From positions 138,716,303-138,780,302 of the forward strand of contig JAHLJT010009436.1 in NCBI GenBank assembly GCA_031308135.1: 64,000 bases of DNA. The letters run 5' to 3'. The number at the start of each line of letters is the position of its first letter. Position 1 is the first letter of the stretch. Made by a program: the position numbers and the translations under genes. Below are positions 1 to 10,364 of the stretch, in pieces. The DNA is from Acheta domesticus (Eukaryota; Arthropoda; Insecta; Orthoptera; Gryllidae). The notes under the pieces are model-generated. The model did no database searches. It had not been told where the DNA came from and saw only the letters and a program-made list of their open reading frames with translations.

Positions 1-968
1 GATCAGGGTTGCTAGATTGGGTGGAATTCTGCTTTTTGGGCTGAAAAACGGCTCTCTCTCTCGCGTGACAAAAATTGACTAGGTGGAATACCTCCCAATG
101 GGCGGAAATGCATAAAAACGTATGCAGTTTTGGGCGAGTTTATAGATTAAGATATTTTTTAAAAACAATCACAACTACGTTGACAATGAGTTTGATTTTT
201 CGTTGTTTTTTTTTTACTTTTTATTTTAGACATTTCATTTTCTTTAGACATTCCGTTTCATTTCAGACATTTATTTTAGACATTCTTATTATTTTAGACA
301 TTTCATTTCTTTTTATATTAGACATTCATTTTAGGCATTTTTTATGTTAGTCATGATTTTTCATTAATCATTTGTTAATTCGTTCAAATTTACTTTGGGA
401 AGTGAGTAATGTTATTTCTTAGACCTCTGGTATAGGATGTGTTCTAAAAGTGATAGCGTCGTGTCCTGTACAACATGTGTATATAATTTACTACATTCGA
501 AATACTTGCATTTAATTTTAGAACACATTTAACATTGGTCATCTTTTGGAAGTAAGCTGTCAGCATTTTCTGCCAGCATTTTCTGTTAAGAGAATAAGCA
601 TGCTGATGTAAGCATTTATCTGGTAGTCTTTGAAGCACGGATATTTAAGAGGAGCAAGGAAAGTGAAAATGGGAAAGTGGAGAAATTATTTTATCCTTTA
701 AAGTATTTCTCCCATCTGCTGTAGTCATAAGAATATCATTTGCTGCAGTCATAACTAATTTTTAAATATTAAGATATAACTTATTACAAAAAAGTTTTTT
801 TTATCGGGTACATGCGTCTCTAACCCCTGTTAACACGCAACCCTACAGGTTTGTTAAGTGCTTTAGTACCTACCTGTATGTTAAGAAATTTAACATCCTT
901 AGCAATGTAAATAAATAACCATCGATTCATTGTAAGTAAAATGTTTATTAAGAAAAAATATGTCAATG

Positions 969-1203
969 TACAAAACAAATCTGATTCTAACAATTCAGAA
1001 TAAAAAAAGGAACTCATATTAGTTTTGGGAATAATTATTGTTAATTGTAATATTAATAGTGTAATTAAAAAATTGTATTACATATACAAAACAAATCTGA
1101 TTCTAACAATTCAGAATAAAAAAAGGAACTCATATTAGTTTTGGGGATAATTATTGTTAATTGTAATATTAATAGTGCAATTAAAAAACTGTATTACATA
1201 TAT
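969..1203. repeat. Two-copy tandem duplication, about 117-bp unit
   Basis: A unit of about 117 bp beginning TACAAAACAAATCTGATTC is repeated head to tail from 969 and from 1085, with only a few substitutions and small indels. It is AT-rich and has no plausible coding content. Confidence 0.9.
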
Positions 1204-1499
1204 TAGCCTCATTTTCCTGGCATTCCACCACATGAAACTCTTCTCCGTTAATCTAGTCGACGCGCCAACTTCCTCACCGAACGTCATTTCTTTAGGTCCC
1301 TTTAGGTTCAGGAGAATTATTGGCATCCATCTTCTCTCAAACCATATTATATGAATATTGTTTAAATAGATATATCTCAAGCAACACCCAAAGTATCGCA
1401 GTAACGTTCTCAGTTCCGCTACGCTCCGTATCGATTTTTAAGTTTTGACCTCTGTTCAATCTCGCAAACAACCACGAGGAAACTCGCCAGCAGAGAGCT

Positions 1500-2110
1500 G
1501 CCTCAAATTGTCTTTCCCCCGCGCGACCAACATTCTTCGGCTGCCCCACCTTCAAAGTTTCTCACGGCTGTAGCTAGGCTATACAAAATATAAGAAATGA
1601 AACACAGATGTCCAAGCCACAAAACAATTCTCGTCGAGCCCTCTCTGCCGCAAGCGCCGAAACACCGCGCACCGCGTATTGTACTGTAAGCCGGGGAAGG
1701 AGCGACAGGGCATTTACCCACCGCCGGCGCGCCGGGCGCGCGGCCCTCAAGCCATTAGCCGTTTACCTGCACTTTTCTCAGTCTTCGGCGGCCAGACATA
1801 TTTACAAACATTCCAAATATCGCTACGTGCCTCCCGCCCCAATACTGGCGTTAGTATTGACGACCACGAACGCATCTGCTAGGCAGCCGCGCCCGCGCCC
1901 GCGCCCGCCTTACCGCCCTTTTCTCTCAACCAGCATCGCTGTTCCCGTGAGAAAATACCAAACCTTGCTAACGAGATGCAGCCATCGCGGGCACAGCCAG
2001 TGCCGCCCATAGTCACATGACACATTTCGGAACATAACAACAAATAGCGAGCATCTCTCGCGGCACACTGCGTCTCACTGCATATCATAGGCTAGCTGCA
2101 AATGTCACGT
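1500..2110. other. GC-rich stretch without recognised gene
   Basis: This stretch is much richer in G+C and CpG than its surroundings and includes a short (GCCCGC)n run near 1887-1909. Several open frames overlap on both strands, as expected for GC-rich DNA. Their translations are low-complexity Arg/Pro/Ala and match no family I know. It could be an internal promoter-like region of the surrounding candidate element or an unrelated CpG-rich insertion. Confidence 0.4.
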
Positions 2111-2430
2111 GACTCTCCCCCCTCTGCTTTCGGAAACCTACGTTTCAATAAATACGGCAACTTCGCTCCCACGCGTCACTTCTAAGTCAAACTCTTCAGT
2201 CAAACTACTATACTGCTGCTACAATTACTGCTCTGTTCACTACTATGTGAAACTACGCAGTCACACTTCTGTGTCAAACTCTGCTACTACTAAGTCATTC
2301 TACTCTGCTGCTACTACGCAGTCTCTCTAAGTCAAACTACTACTAAGTCAATCTCACTGCGACTTCTATGTCATTTCTACTATGTGAAACTACTAAGTCA
2401 CTCTACGTCAAACTCTACTACTACGCAGTC

Positions 2431-2985
2431 ACTCTTCAGTCAATCTTACTGCTACTATTACGCAGTCACTCTTCAGTCAATCTTACTGCTACTATTACGC
2501 AGTCACTCTTCAGTCAATCTTACTGCTACTATTACGCAGTCACTCTTCAGTCAATCTTACTGCTACTATTACGCAGTCACTCTTCAGTCAATCTTACTGC
2601 TACTATTACGCAGTCACTCTTCAGTCAATCTTACTGCTACTATTACGCAGTCACTCTTCAGTCAATCTTACTGCTACTATTACGCAGTCACTCTTCAGTC
2701 AATCTCACTGCTACTATTACGCAGTCTCTCTTCAGTCAATCTCACTGCTACTACTACGCAGTCTCTCTTCAGTCAATCTCACTGCTACTACTACGCAGTC
2801 ACTCTTCAGTCAATCTCACTGCTACTACTACGCAGTCACTCTTCAGTCAATCTCACTGCTACTACTACGCAGTCACTCTTCAGTCAATCTCACTGCTACT
2901 ACTACGCAGTCACTCTTCAGTCAATCTCACTGCTACTACTACGCAGTCACTCTTCAGTCAATCTCACTGCTACTACTACGCAGTC
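2431..2985. repeat. Minisatellite, 15 x 37 bp
   Basis: Fifteen head-to-tail units of exactly 37 bp begin with ACTCTTCAGTCAATC and end with ACGCAGTC. Units 1-7 carry T at two diagnostic sites (ATCTTACTG, CTATTACG). Units 9-15 carry C at both (ATCTCACTG, CTACTACG). Unit 8 (2690-2726) has C at the first and T at the second, so it is a recombinant at the junction. Related but less ordered sequence flanks the array from about 2180 to 3035. The unit has no stop triplet in any plus-strand frame, so all three frames stay open and give a 37-residue periodicity (AVTLQSILLLLLRSHSSVNL and similar). I regard these reading frames as a by-product, not a gene. Confidence 0.95.
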
Positions 2986-3671
2986 TCTCTACGTCAAACT
3001 ACTATTACTGCTGCTACAATTACTACTCTACTCGTCAGACAGCCTGCGAACGAGTCAGCTGTCCTTGCTCTGCCTATCAAGGCTCCGGCAATCAATCAGC
3101 GCGGCCAGCAGGCCGCGATCTACATTCGGGCCACCCGTGAAGCACCCTTCACCTGGCCAAATCAACAGTACTCGAGTACGCGTCCATGGTGACATTCAGC
3201 CTACCAGCCGTAACATCCGCAGCCCATTTCAACCGACGGCACACACACTCAGCCGTCTGACCTGGGTTGGTGTTTGCTGTACCTTCATCAATCTGTAAGT
3301 GTAAATTTCAAGAAAGAAGAAACTTTTAATTATAAACATTCATTGGTCCTCCGGCTTACTGCTTAACTACTTACTTGTAAAACTAAACTATATTTTAAGA
3401 ATTAAACTAAATTCATTCACAAGTGCATTGCGTTTCATTTGCCCCCAAGAAACAATCCCCTGAAACCTGATCTGACCCTGTATGTAGTCGCTTCGCAGTA
3501 CGGACCTCACACCGCGCTGCATCCACTACAACCTCTGCAGTAAAAACACTCATAATTTTTCTAGATATGTTAATAGCTATTACATAAATTATTAATTACA
3601 ATGTTCAAAAACAAAAAATAAAACTAATCAAGCATTTTATAGGGGCACTAAACCTTCAAATACAATGTGAT

Positions 3672-3898
3672 TTTTACATAGCTGCCTCTCAAGCCCCTTC
3701 GGCCACGATGGACTTTAACACGGCATTTCGCGTCTTTCTCGGTTACGCGACTGTGTCGATGTCGCATGTTTGCAAACTGCTTGAAACGGTCACGATCATA
3801 CGATATCTAGCGGCCCGACTGAGAAAGACGCGAAATACCGTGACGTATTCAATCGTGAAGACGGGCCTTGAAGGGCAAAGGTATAAAAATCGCACTTC
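3672..3898. mobile_element. Fold-back MITE, copy 1
   Basis: About 100-bp arms are inverted around a short centre. The left arm contains GGCATTTCGCGTCTTTCTCGG and the right arm contains its imperfect complement around GAGAAAGACGCGAAATACCG. The outer ends pair GCCTCTCAAG with CTTGAAGGGC. The same element recurs at 21216-21440, and as a half copy at 56343-56480. There is no coding capacity. Dispersal plus inverted-repeat structure indicate a MITE or fold-back element; I cannot assign a superfamily. Confidence 0.75.
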
Positions 3899-4022
3899 AA
3901 TTCTCTTAATGCAAATTCAAATTTACCGCTTGGAAAGTTGAATTTTTCTTATTGAGGGCGGACTTGAGCTGATTTACAGCCATCTAACTGCGGAATTTGT
4001 ACAAAGCATCTGGCAACCCTGA

Positions 4023-6303
4023 CAACGATGCTAATAGATGATGGTAATAAAGGGAAAAAAACTATGGCTGTAAGCTGAGGGTTTCTAGGAAGAATCGTAT
4101 TTATTGATTCATTGAGGTTTTGAGAGCGCTTCAAGCTCCATGGACATTGACTCCCAGTCATTGTCATTTAAAGTCTAAAAAGATATAATAAAAGGAACGC
4201 TATATGGGCAAAAGTACGCTAATTTAAAGCACATATATTTTAATGAAAGCTCATAAAAAAATTCCTCAAATCTAGCTGTAGAGAGGGCAAGTGACAAAGG
4301 AGAAACTAATCTTGCTACAACAGCACATTCTTTCTTGCATTGTTTGTAAAAGCTTCAATATATTATACTCCTACATGAATCTCCTTTCCAACCAGTAAAA
4401 TTATGTCTCTGAGCGGATACTCACTCTCAGGTCCTTCAAGTTAACTCGCCATGCGCTTTACCGTTACGCCAAGCAAATGCTTGGCCGTACTCACGTTTGC
4501 AGACGCTTAAAAATTATAATGGTCTCTCCCATTATTTCCATCCTGCAACTTTCGAAAATTCAGAGAGTTCAATAATAACTGGAGAAGAATTGTTTTAGGA
4601 GTCCTCGGCTCCATCCAAGGAAAAAAATTAATGAAATTTATAAAAACAAATTTGTCATAAGCAGATCTATCTAGGATTATATGTAGTAATTATATTTATT
4701 ACAGGTTTATTATAATATAACACATGTGTATTTTTACATATCTTATATTTCGGAGAAATAAAAAATTCTCTTTTTGAAAAGCTGTGACTCGCTTGGTAAT
4801 GAATTTCGATAAAATATTTTATGGTTTACTAGTTCATTGCTGTGTTTACAGACCTGAAACAAAAACGTAATGGTATACTTAATACCCTTGCGGGTCTTTC
4901 TGATTCTTTATGTCCAAGTGCCTTTTGAATACTTTATGGCCCGCTCTAATACCAACACAACACAGAAAATATAGTTATAAATTCTATTTTTGTAAGTTAA
5001 GATGCAAGAAAATACAATAAATAGCATAATGCTCAAATAAATAAAATAATTCGTTATACCTTATTTTTAATTAAGGTAATTTTTAATGTAATATTTAATT
5101 AAAATAATTCGTTATACCTTAACTGATATGAAAATTACAATTTTGGAATGTTCTCGTGAATTTATAGTTGCCATCAATCACTCACATTTCACTGTTACGT
5201 ATCACCTTTTTCAGAGACATAATTATATTCTTCAGTGGCAGTACTACTAGTAGTAATAAGATATATAAAGCACATGGGCTAATATCTTCGAAATGTTATT
5301 TTTTGGTGTTATGACATATTCAAAATAACTTTTCACAATAGACCCTAATAAGCTAAACGTACCGTTTCATCAGGGCAATTTACACTGTTATTCACATTGG
5401 TAAATTTCAAATACACCATAAACAGTTTCATATATTTCTCAAGATTTTAATGGAAACTACTGTCCGCAGTTTTGTTAGCTTTTGCGAGAATTTCCGCAGA
5501 AACTTCAAAATATTCTTTCATTTTGTACGAACAAATCAGTCCAATAACGATTATGTAATAGAAATTAGATATACACTCTGTTTTGTTTATCTGACTTCAT
5601 ATTGACGAATGACTATTACAATGCTTCTTTCCACTTAAGACGCAAGAAATATTATAAAATGTTTTGAATTCTTTTTTATTCAGCAACGAACTAGTAAACC
5701 ATTACGTTTTGTGTGCACTACGAGCGTTACTAGATGTTTTTGCGACAGGCAACTTCAGGCAACTTCCAAACTCAGGCGACTTCCAAACCCTCGAGCCGGA
5801 GACCCTCGGGTTTGGAAGTCGCCCTAGGCAAAACATCTACTTAATGCCCTTGATATAACTCGACCAAGTTGATAATGATGTTTACAGGAGCGCGCCACTG
5901 TTTGTGTTTACAGTCAAAAAGACAAAGACAGATCTATAAGGATACTCAACTCAAATTAAAAATGGGACCATGTCAAACTGTTGCGGGAAAAAAGCGCGAT
6001 TTATTTCGTCACAAATCTGATATCTTTCAAATAAATATTTTAACTGTATTTGGACATGTCTGCACCTTATATTGGAAGAAATAAAATTTTATTTTTCTCT
6101 GCAGAGAGTTTCAAAATTTTGCTCTAATTCCTTCGATGAGCAGAAAATTTTTAATGTAATATTCATATAAATCATTTAACTAAAGTAGTTTCTCAGAATA
6201 TATAATAAATCAAATTCTTTTTTTACTTCGTAATACTCTAAAAACTTACGTCAATAATGCACTAGTCCATTTCATCCATAACAAGTTTTCTTTTTTGTTT
6301 GAC
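4023..6303. other. AT-rich stretch, no gene recognised
   Basis: No reading frame here resembles a known family. A 21-bp direct repeat (AAAATAATTCGTTATACCTTA) occurs at about 5043 and 5101. A strong hairpin lies at 5750-5830 and is listed separately. Confidence 0.5.
5771..5822. repeat. Strong hairpin
   Basis: GCGACTTCCAAACCC and its exact complement GGGTTTGGAAGTCGC face each other across a loop of about 17 bases. An outer pair, AGATGTTTT and AAAACATCT, extends the symmetry. A partial direct copy of the left stem (CAACTTCCAAACTCAGG) lies just upstream. It looks like a small fold-back element or MITE remnant. Confidence 0.7.
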
Positions 6304-6516
6304 TTATGATTTTGATTTTGTTATCAAAATCCCATGTCTTTCAGCTTCAAATCCTTCTTTTTGAATTTTGCGAACCGTGTTTTCACTTAACTTTAAGCTT
6401 TGTGCTGCACGTTTGATTGCGCGTCCTAGAGGTATTCTAGGGTAAATGTTCAAGGTACCGATTGCAGCTCGCAACACCTCATCGGGGCCTCCAGGTTGGT
6501 AACCGCAGCTCAGCAA
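6304..6516 (-). pseudogene. Transposase helix-turn-helix fragment (DNA transposon)
   Basis: The minus-strand frame contains RAAQSLKLSENTVRKIQKEG, which has the composition of a helix-turn-helix DNA-binding region near the N-terminus of DDE-type insect transposases. The typical pattern is an alanine-containing first helix, then serine, then a TVRxI recognition helix followed by a K-E-G linker. The fragment stops shortly after the motif and no catalytic domain follows, so this is a relic. Its upstream part overlaps the beginning of the LINE on the other strand, which suggests the LINE landed in or beside it. The superfamily cannot be named from this short piece. Confidence 0.4.
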
Positions 6517-7754
6517 ATGACGCAGTTAGCGGCCAAGGAGACATTTCAGACAATAACAGTGAGTCGTTACTAAATATTAACAGTGCTAAAAGATCTCATA
6601 ACTCAGGCGAAATAGACCTCCCTCCAAATAATAAACCATCCACTTCAGAATCAACTCAATATAAAATACCAGTTGGAAACAGATTTGCTCCGTTAGCGAA
6701 CCTATCAGACCAAGACAAAAGATTTGAGTTTGCCAATGACACTTCGCCCCAAGAAGACGAAAATGTAAGAATTCCTTCTATTTTTGTAAATAATATCTCA
6801 GAATTCAATAAAGAGATCAAAAACAAACTCACGAACCAATTTACAACATATTATAATGGCAACAGAATCAAACTAATGTTCAAATTAATAGCAGACTTCA
6901 GAAAAGCCATGAAATATCTCACTGAAACCAAGAGACAGTTCCACACTTACAAAGATCCAGCCAATAAAAAAATTTCTGTCGTCTTCAAAAATATTCACCT
7001 GACAATCACAGTACAGGAAATAATCGAAGACCTACAACACAATTACCCGTCCATCATCAGTGTAACAAGACTTTATAAAAACAACGTGCCCATTCCAGTA
7101 ATTGCCGCAGAATTTAATGGTAGTCAAAGTATTGAACAAGTGCTACAAATTAATCAGATCTGTAACATTAGTGTCAAACCAGAGAGAAGAAGAAGACCAA
7201 AAAGACCAGTACAGTGTATGCGTTGCTTCGACTTTGGACACATGAAGAATAATTGTAACAATTCAATCGCGTGTATTTTCTGTTCAAAGGATCACTACTC
7301 TGTTAATTGCCCTCAGAAAGACCTACCTCCGACCTGTAGACATTGCAATGGATCGCACAGAGCTGACCTAAGATCTATAGAATGCCCATATTATAAAAAA
7401 CTAATAGATTCCCCCTCAAATAACCCAAATTCAGGCAATAATAAAACTAAATCAAGAAGTAATCCTCCCCCAAGGTTCACCAAAACTTCCCTAATCTCCC
7501 CAATGTTAACAATATTCTCAAACTTCACTTTTGCTCCAAACCCTCCCCAAAATACAAATCAAAACAACCAACCCAACAATAACCGATCCACACCACCTCC
7601 TTTCATGAATAATTCCAATAATAACTCTTTCATACATTCCCTTATTAACTCAATCACATACTTCTTAGATAATATCATTAATAATATCATCCCAACAATA
7701 GTCAGCAATTTACAGGCATCCCTCTCAGCCTACAATAATGCAAAATTACCATAA
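6462..7754 (+). CDS. LINE ORF1 (Gag-like nucleocapsid protein)
   Basis: The open frame of about 430 residues is intact. The N-terminal third is Asn/Ser-rich and contains NRFAPLANLSD, a typical Jockey ORF1 motif. The middle, around residues 130-245, fits the PRE_C2HC-type region preceding the knuckles. Next comes a basic patch (PERRRRPKRPVQ) and then cysteine-histidine knuckles: CMRCFDFGHMKNNC, CIFCSKDHYSVNC and CRHCNGSHRADLRSIEC. The tail is Pro/Asn-rich and low-complexity. The protein would coat LINE RNA and act as a nucleic-acid chaperone. The first Met may not be native because the 5' end of the element is uncertain. The intact ORF1 beside a wrecked ORF2 is notable. Confidence 0.8.
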   Translation: MQLATPHRGLQVGNRSSANDAVSGQGDISDNNSESLLNINSAKRSHNSGEIDLPPNNKPSTSESTQYKIPVGNRFAPLANLSDQDKRFEFANDTSPQEDENVRIPSIFVNNISEFNKEIKNKLTNQFTTYYNGNRIKLMFKLIADFRKAMKYLTETKRQFHTYKDPANKKISVVFKNIHLTITVQEIIEDLQHNYPSIISVTRLYKNNVPIPVIAAEFNGSQSIEQVLQINQICNISVKPERRRRPKRPVQCMRCFDFGHMKNNCNNSIACIFCSKDHYSVNCPQKDLPPTCRHCNGSHRADLRSIECPYYKKLIDSPSNNPNSGNNKTKSRSNPPPRFTKTSLISPMLTIFSNFTFAPNPPQNTNQNNQPNNNRSTPPPFMNNSNNNSFIHSLINSITYFLDNIINNIIPTIVSNLQASLSAYNNAKLP

Positions 7755-10364
7755 AGATAATATAAATCTACTCAATTGGAATGCCAACGGCATCAGCAAT
7801 AAAAATTAGAACTAACCTACTTTCTAAAGGATAAATAAATCAATATAGCATGCATAACTGAAACATATCTACACCCAGACAACTCATTTAATATAGGAGG
7901 CTATATTGTAGTCAGAACTGACAGATTAAATGCAAACGGAGGTGGGGTATTAATTCTAATAGAAAAATCTATACCATATATCCAAACTAATCTCCCACAT
8001 ACCCCAGGTTTTGAAAATATAGCAATTAAATTCCCTTTAAATAACAGATTACTAACATTAATAGCTGCTTACAAACCTCCGAAAACAAAAATTCTCGATA
8101 CTAATATTCATTTGCTGTTCCAGATGAATTCTCCCATTCTGCTGATTGGAGACCTAAATGCTAAAAATATCCATTGGGGAAGCAGGAATACCAATACTGC
8201 AGGCAACCAACTGAGTAAAATAATTACAGACCTCAAACTTCAGTTAATTATACCAGCAGAACCCACTCACAACCCCATAGATCATAACAAACACCCAGAT
8301 ATATTAGACATTGCAATTTCCAACACCCAAACCATTTTTCACTCAGTTCCCTTTTTTGAATTAGACTCAGACCATCATCTCAACTCAACAAATCACACCC
8401 CCTCACACACCAACTCTCTCACTCAACACACAAAATAGCCATTGTAAAAAATTTCAAAGCATAATTCAAAAACAAACACCCCAGTTTAAAATATTAAAAA
8501 CTCCCGTAGAAATAGAACAAGCTATAGTCCTCTTAAACAATATAATAGTTGATACAATCAACACTCTTAATAATAATACTCATCGCCACACCATCCAACA
8601 TCTCAATAAAAAACTTCCAAAAAACGTACTCACAATAATTAACACTAGAAACAAACAAGCAGACTTTGGTACATCACAAGAAACCCACAACTTATGAAAG
8701 AGCTAAATTTACTGACCAACATAGTAAAAAAATCATTAAGGGAACATAAACAAACAGCTTACAATGATTTAATCCAATTTATAAGCACAAATAACAACAC
8801 ATTGTGACAATTCACGAAAAGTATCTTAAAAATGAAAGTAATAATACCCCCACTAACAACTCCAACGAGCAAGAAATTCGCTTCTTATGAAAAGGCTGAA
8901 GCATTAACCGAAGCATTCAAACGTTCTTGAAGTAGCAGAAGCCCCAAATTATAATGTACCACACAAAATCAACTACATTTCCCCAAATGAAGTCATCAAT
9001 TTAATTAAGAATTTTCCATTAAAAAAAGCCCCAGGACACGACACAATTTTAGAAGGAAAAGCCCCAGGAAGTAACATAATTTCAAAAAACATACCAAATT
9101 CTACAGTAGCATATATTTACCAATATTTACAATTCAATCATTAGAACTGGCTATTTTCCCCTTATTTGGAAAAATTCTAATGTAATACCCATCCCCAAGC
9201 CATTTAAGAATCTCTCCAGCACTGATAACTACAGATCCATAAGCCTCCTTCCCACTGTGTCAAAAATCCTAGAAAAATTAATTCTCAGAAGATTAAATTC
9301 CCATCTGAACAAAACTCAAACCATTCCAATGCACCAGTTTGGCTTCACTAATAAAGGTTCAACCTCTCATCAACTATTAAGGATCACGGAGCACATACAC
9401 GCTGCATTTCAAAAAAAACTTCATACAATAATTATCTTTTTAGACACTTCGAAAGCTTTTGACAAAGTGTGGCATCCAGGCTTAACATTCAAACTTAAAG
9501 AAATAGCTACTCCCAACTATTTAATCAATATCATTAATAACTTCCTCCAAAATAGAACATTTTCAGTCACAGTTGACAAACACACATCCAACCCCCTGCG
9601 GAATTACAGCTGGATTGCCTCAAGGTTCACCTATGTCCCCCACGCTTTTCAATATATACACGGCCGACATTCCCATAACATCACATACGCACATCGCCCA
9701 ATTCGCCGACAACACCGCCATTTTCATGTCCAATCGTTCAAATGATTTAATCTGTAAAGAAATTCAGACACATCTAAATATGATATTGATGATTGGTCAG
9801 TCAAGTGGAAAATCAAACTCAATCCTCTAAAATCATCCGCCAAAATATTCTCATTAAGAACATTTTCAACACCAACTCCACTCCAAATAAACTATCATCC
9901 AATTCCATGGACTCCACACAATCAATCTGTCAAATACCTAGGGCTGAATCTTGACACCAGACTCAATTGGAAATATCATATAACAGTAAAAACACAGCAA
10001 GCTAAAACTAAACTAATTCAACTGAAGCCACTTTAAAATCGCAATAGTAAGCTATCATTAAACAACGCCATCACCCTCTATAAATCAATAATCCGGCCTC
10101 TTATGCTTTATGCATACCCCATCTGGATCAATGCTTCTAAAACCAACATCAAACAACTACAGAACATCCAAAACCACTTCCTGAGACATGCCACTCACGC
10201 ACACTGGTTTATCTCAAACTCTCAACTGCACAAAGAATTGAATTTACCCCCTATAGTTCACCATATTGCGCTCCTATCAAACAATTTCTTCTCCAAAATA
10301 AACTCCGTAACTCAAGCAACCCATTACGACTTAGCCACCACCTACCAGCTCCCAACCAAAATAA
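7755..10364 (+). pseudogene. LINE ORF2 (endonuclease + reverse transcriptase), degenerate
   Basis: Pieces of one polyprotein lie in order but in different frames with many stops. The endonuclease start is LLNWNANGISN near 7770. GGGVLILIEKSI lies near 7940-7980 and LLIGDLNAKNIHWGSRNTN near 8140-8195, carrying the APE-family GDLNA core. RT block 1 is SLLPTVSKILEKLILRRLN from about 9240, then HQFGFTNKGSTSHQLLRI and FLDTSKAFDKVWHPGL near 9445. The PQGSP block is at about 9615. The catalytic FADD box reads FADN at 9702-9713, so the second aspartate is lost. The C-terminal segment YKSIIRPLMLYAYPIWI lies near 10080-10135. It is not functional. Confidence 0.85.

Larger units (their letters stand above)
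4..4022. mobile_element. Candidate non-autonomous hAT-type element (4 kb)
   Basis: The left end reads CAGGGTTGCTAGAT and the reverse complement of the right end reads CAGGGTTGCCAGAT, a near-perfect terminal inverted repeat of hAT type. The right end is followed by ACAACGAT. The only three bases visible before the left end are GAT, matching the last three bases of that octamer, as an 8-bp target duplication would. No transposase is recognisable inside. The interior holds a tandem duplication, a GC-rich stretch, a minisatellite and a fold-back MITE. The ends could instead belong to two different elements; the full left duplication lies outside the window. Confidence 0.45.

Noticed and set aside
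1503..2088. Several overlapping frames on both strands in the GC-rich stretch
   Set aside because: Low-complexity Arg/Pro/Ala translations, mutually overlapping and without a domain.
2368..3298. Two long overlapping open frames (274 and 304 codons) with 37-residue repeats
   Set aside because: They arise because the 37-bp minisatellite unit has no plus-strand stop in any frame; the translations are frame rotations of the same repeat.
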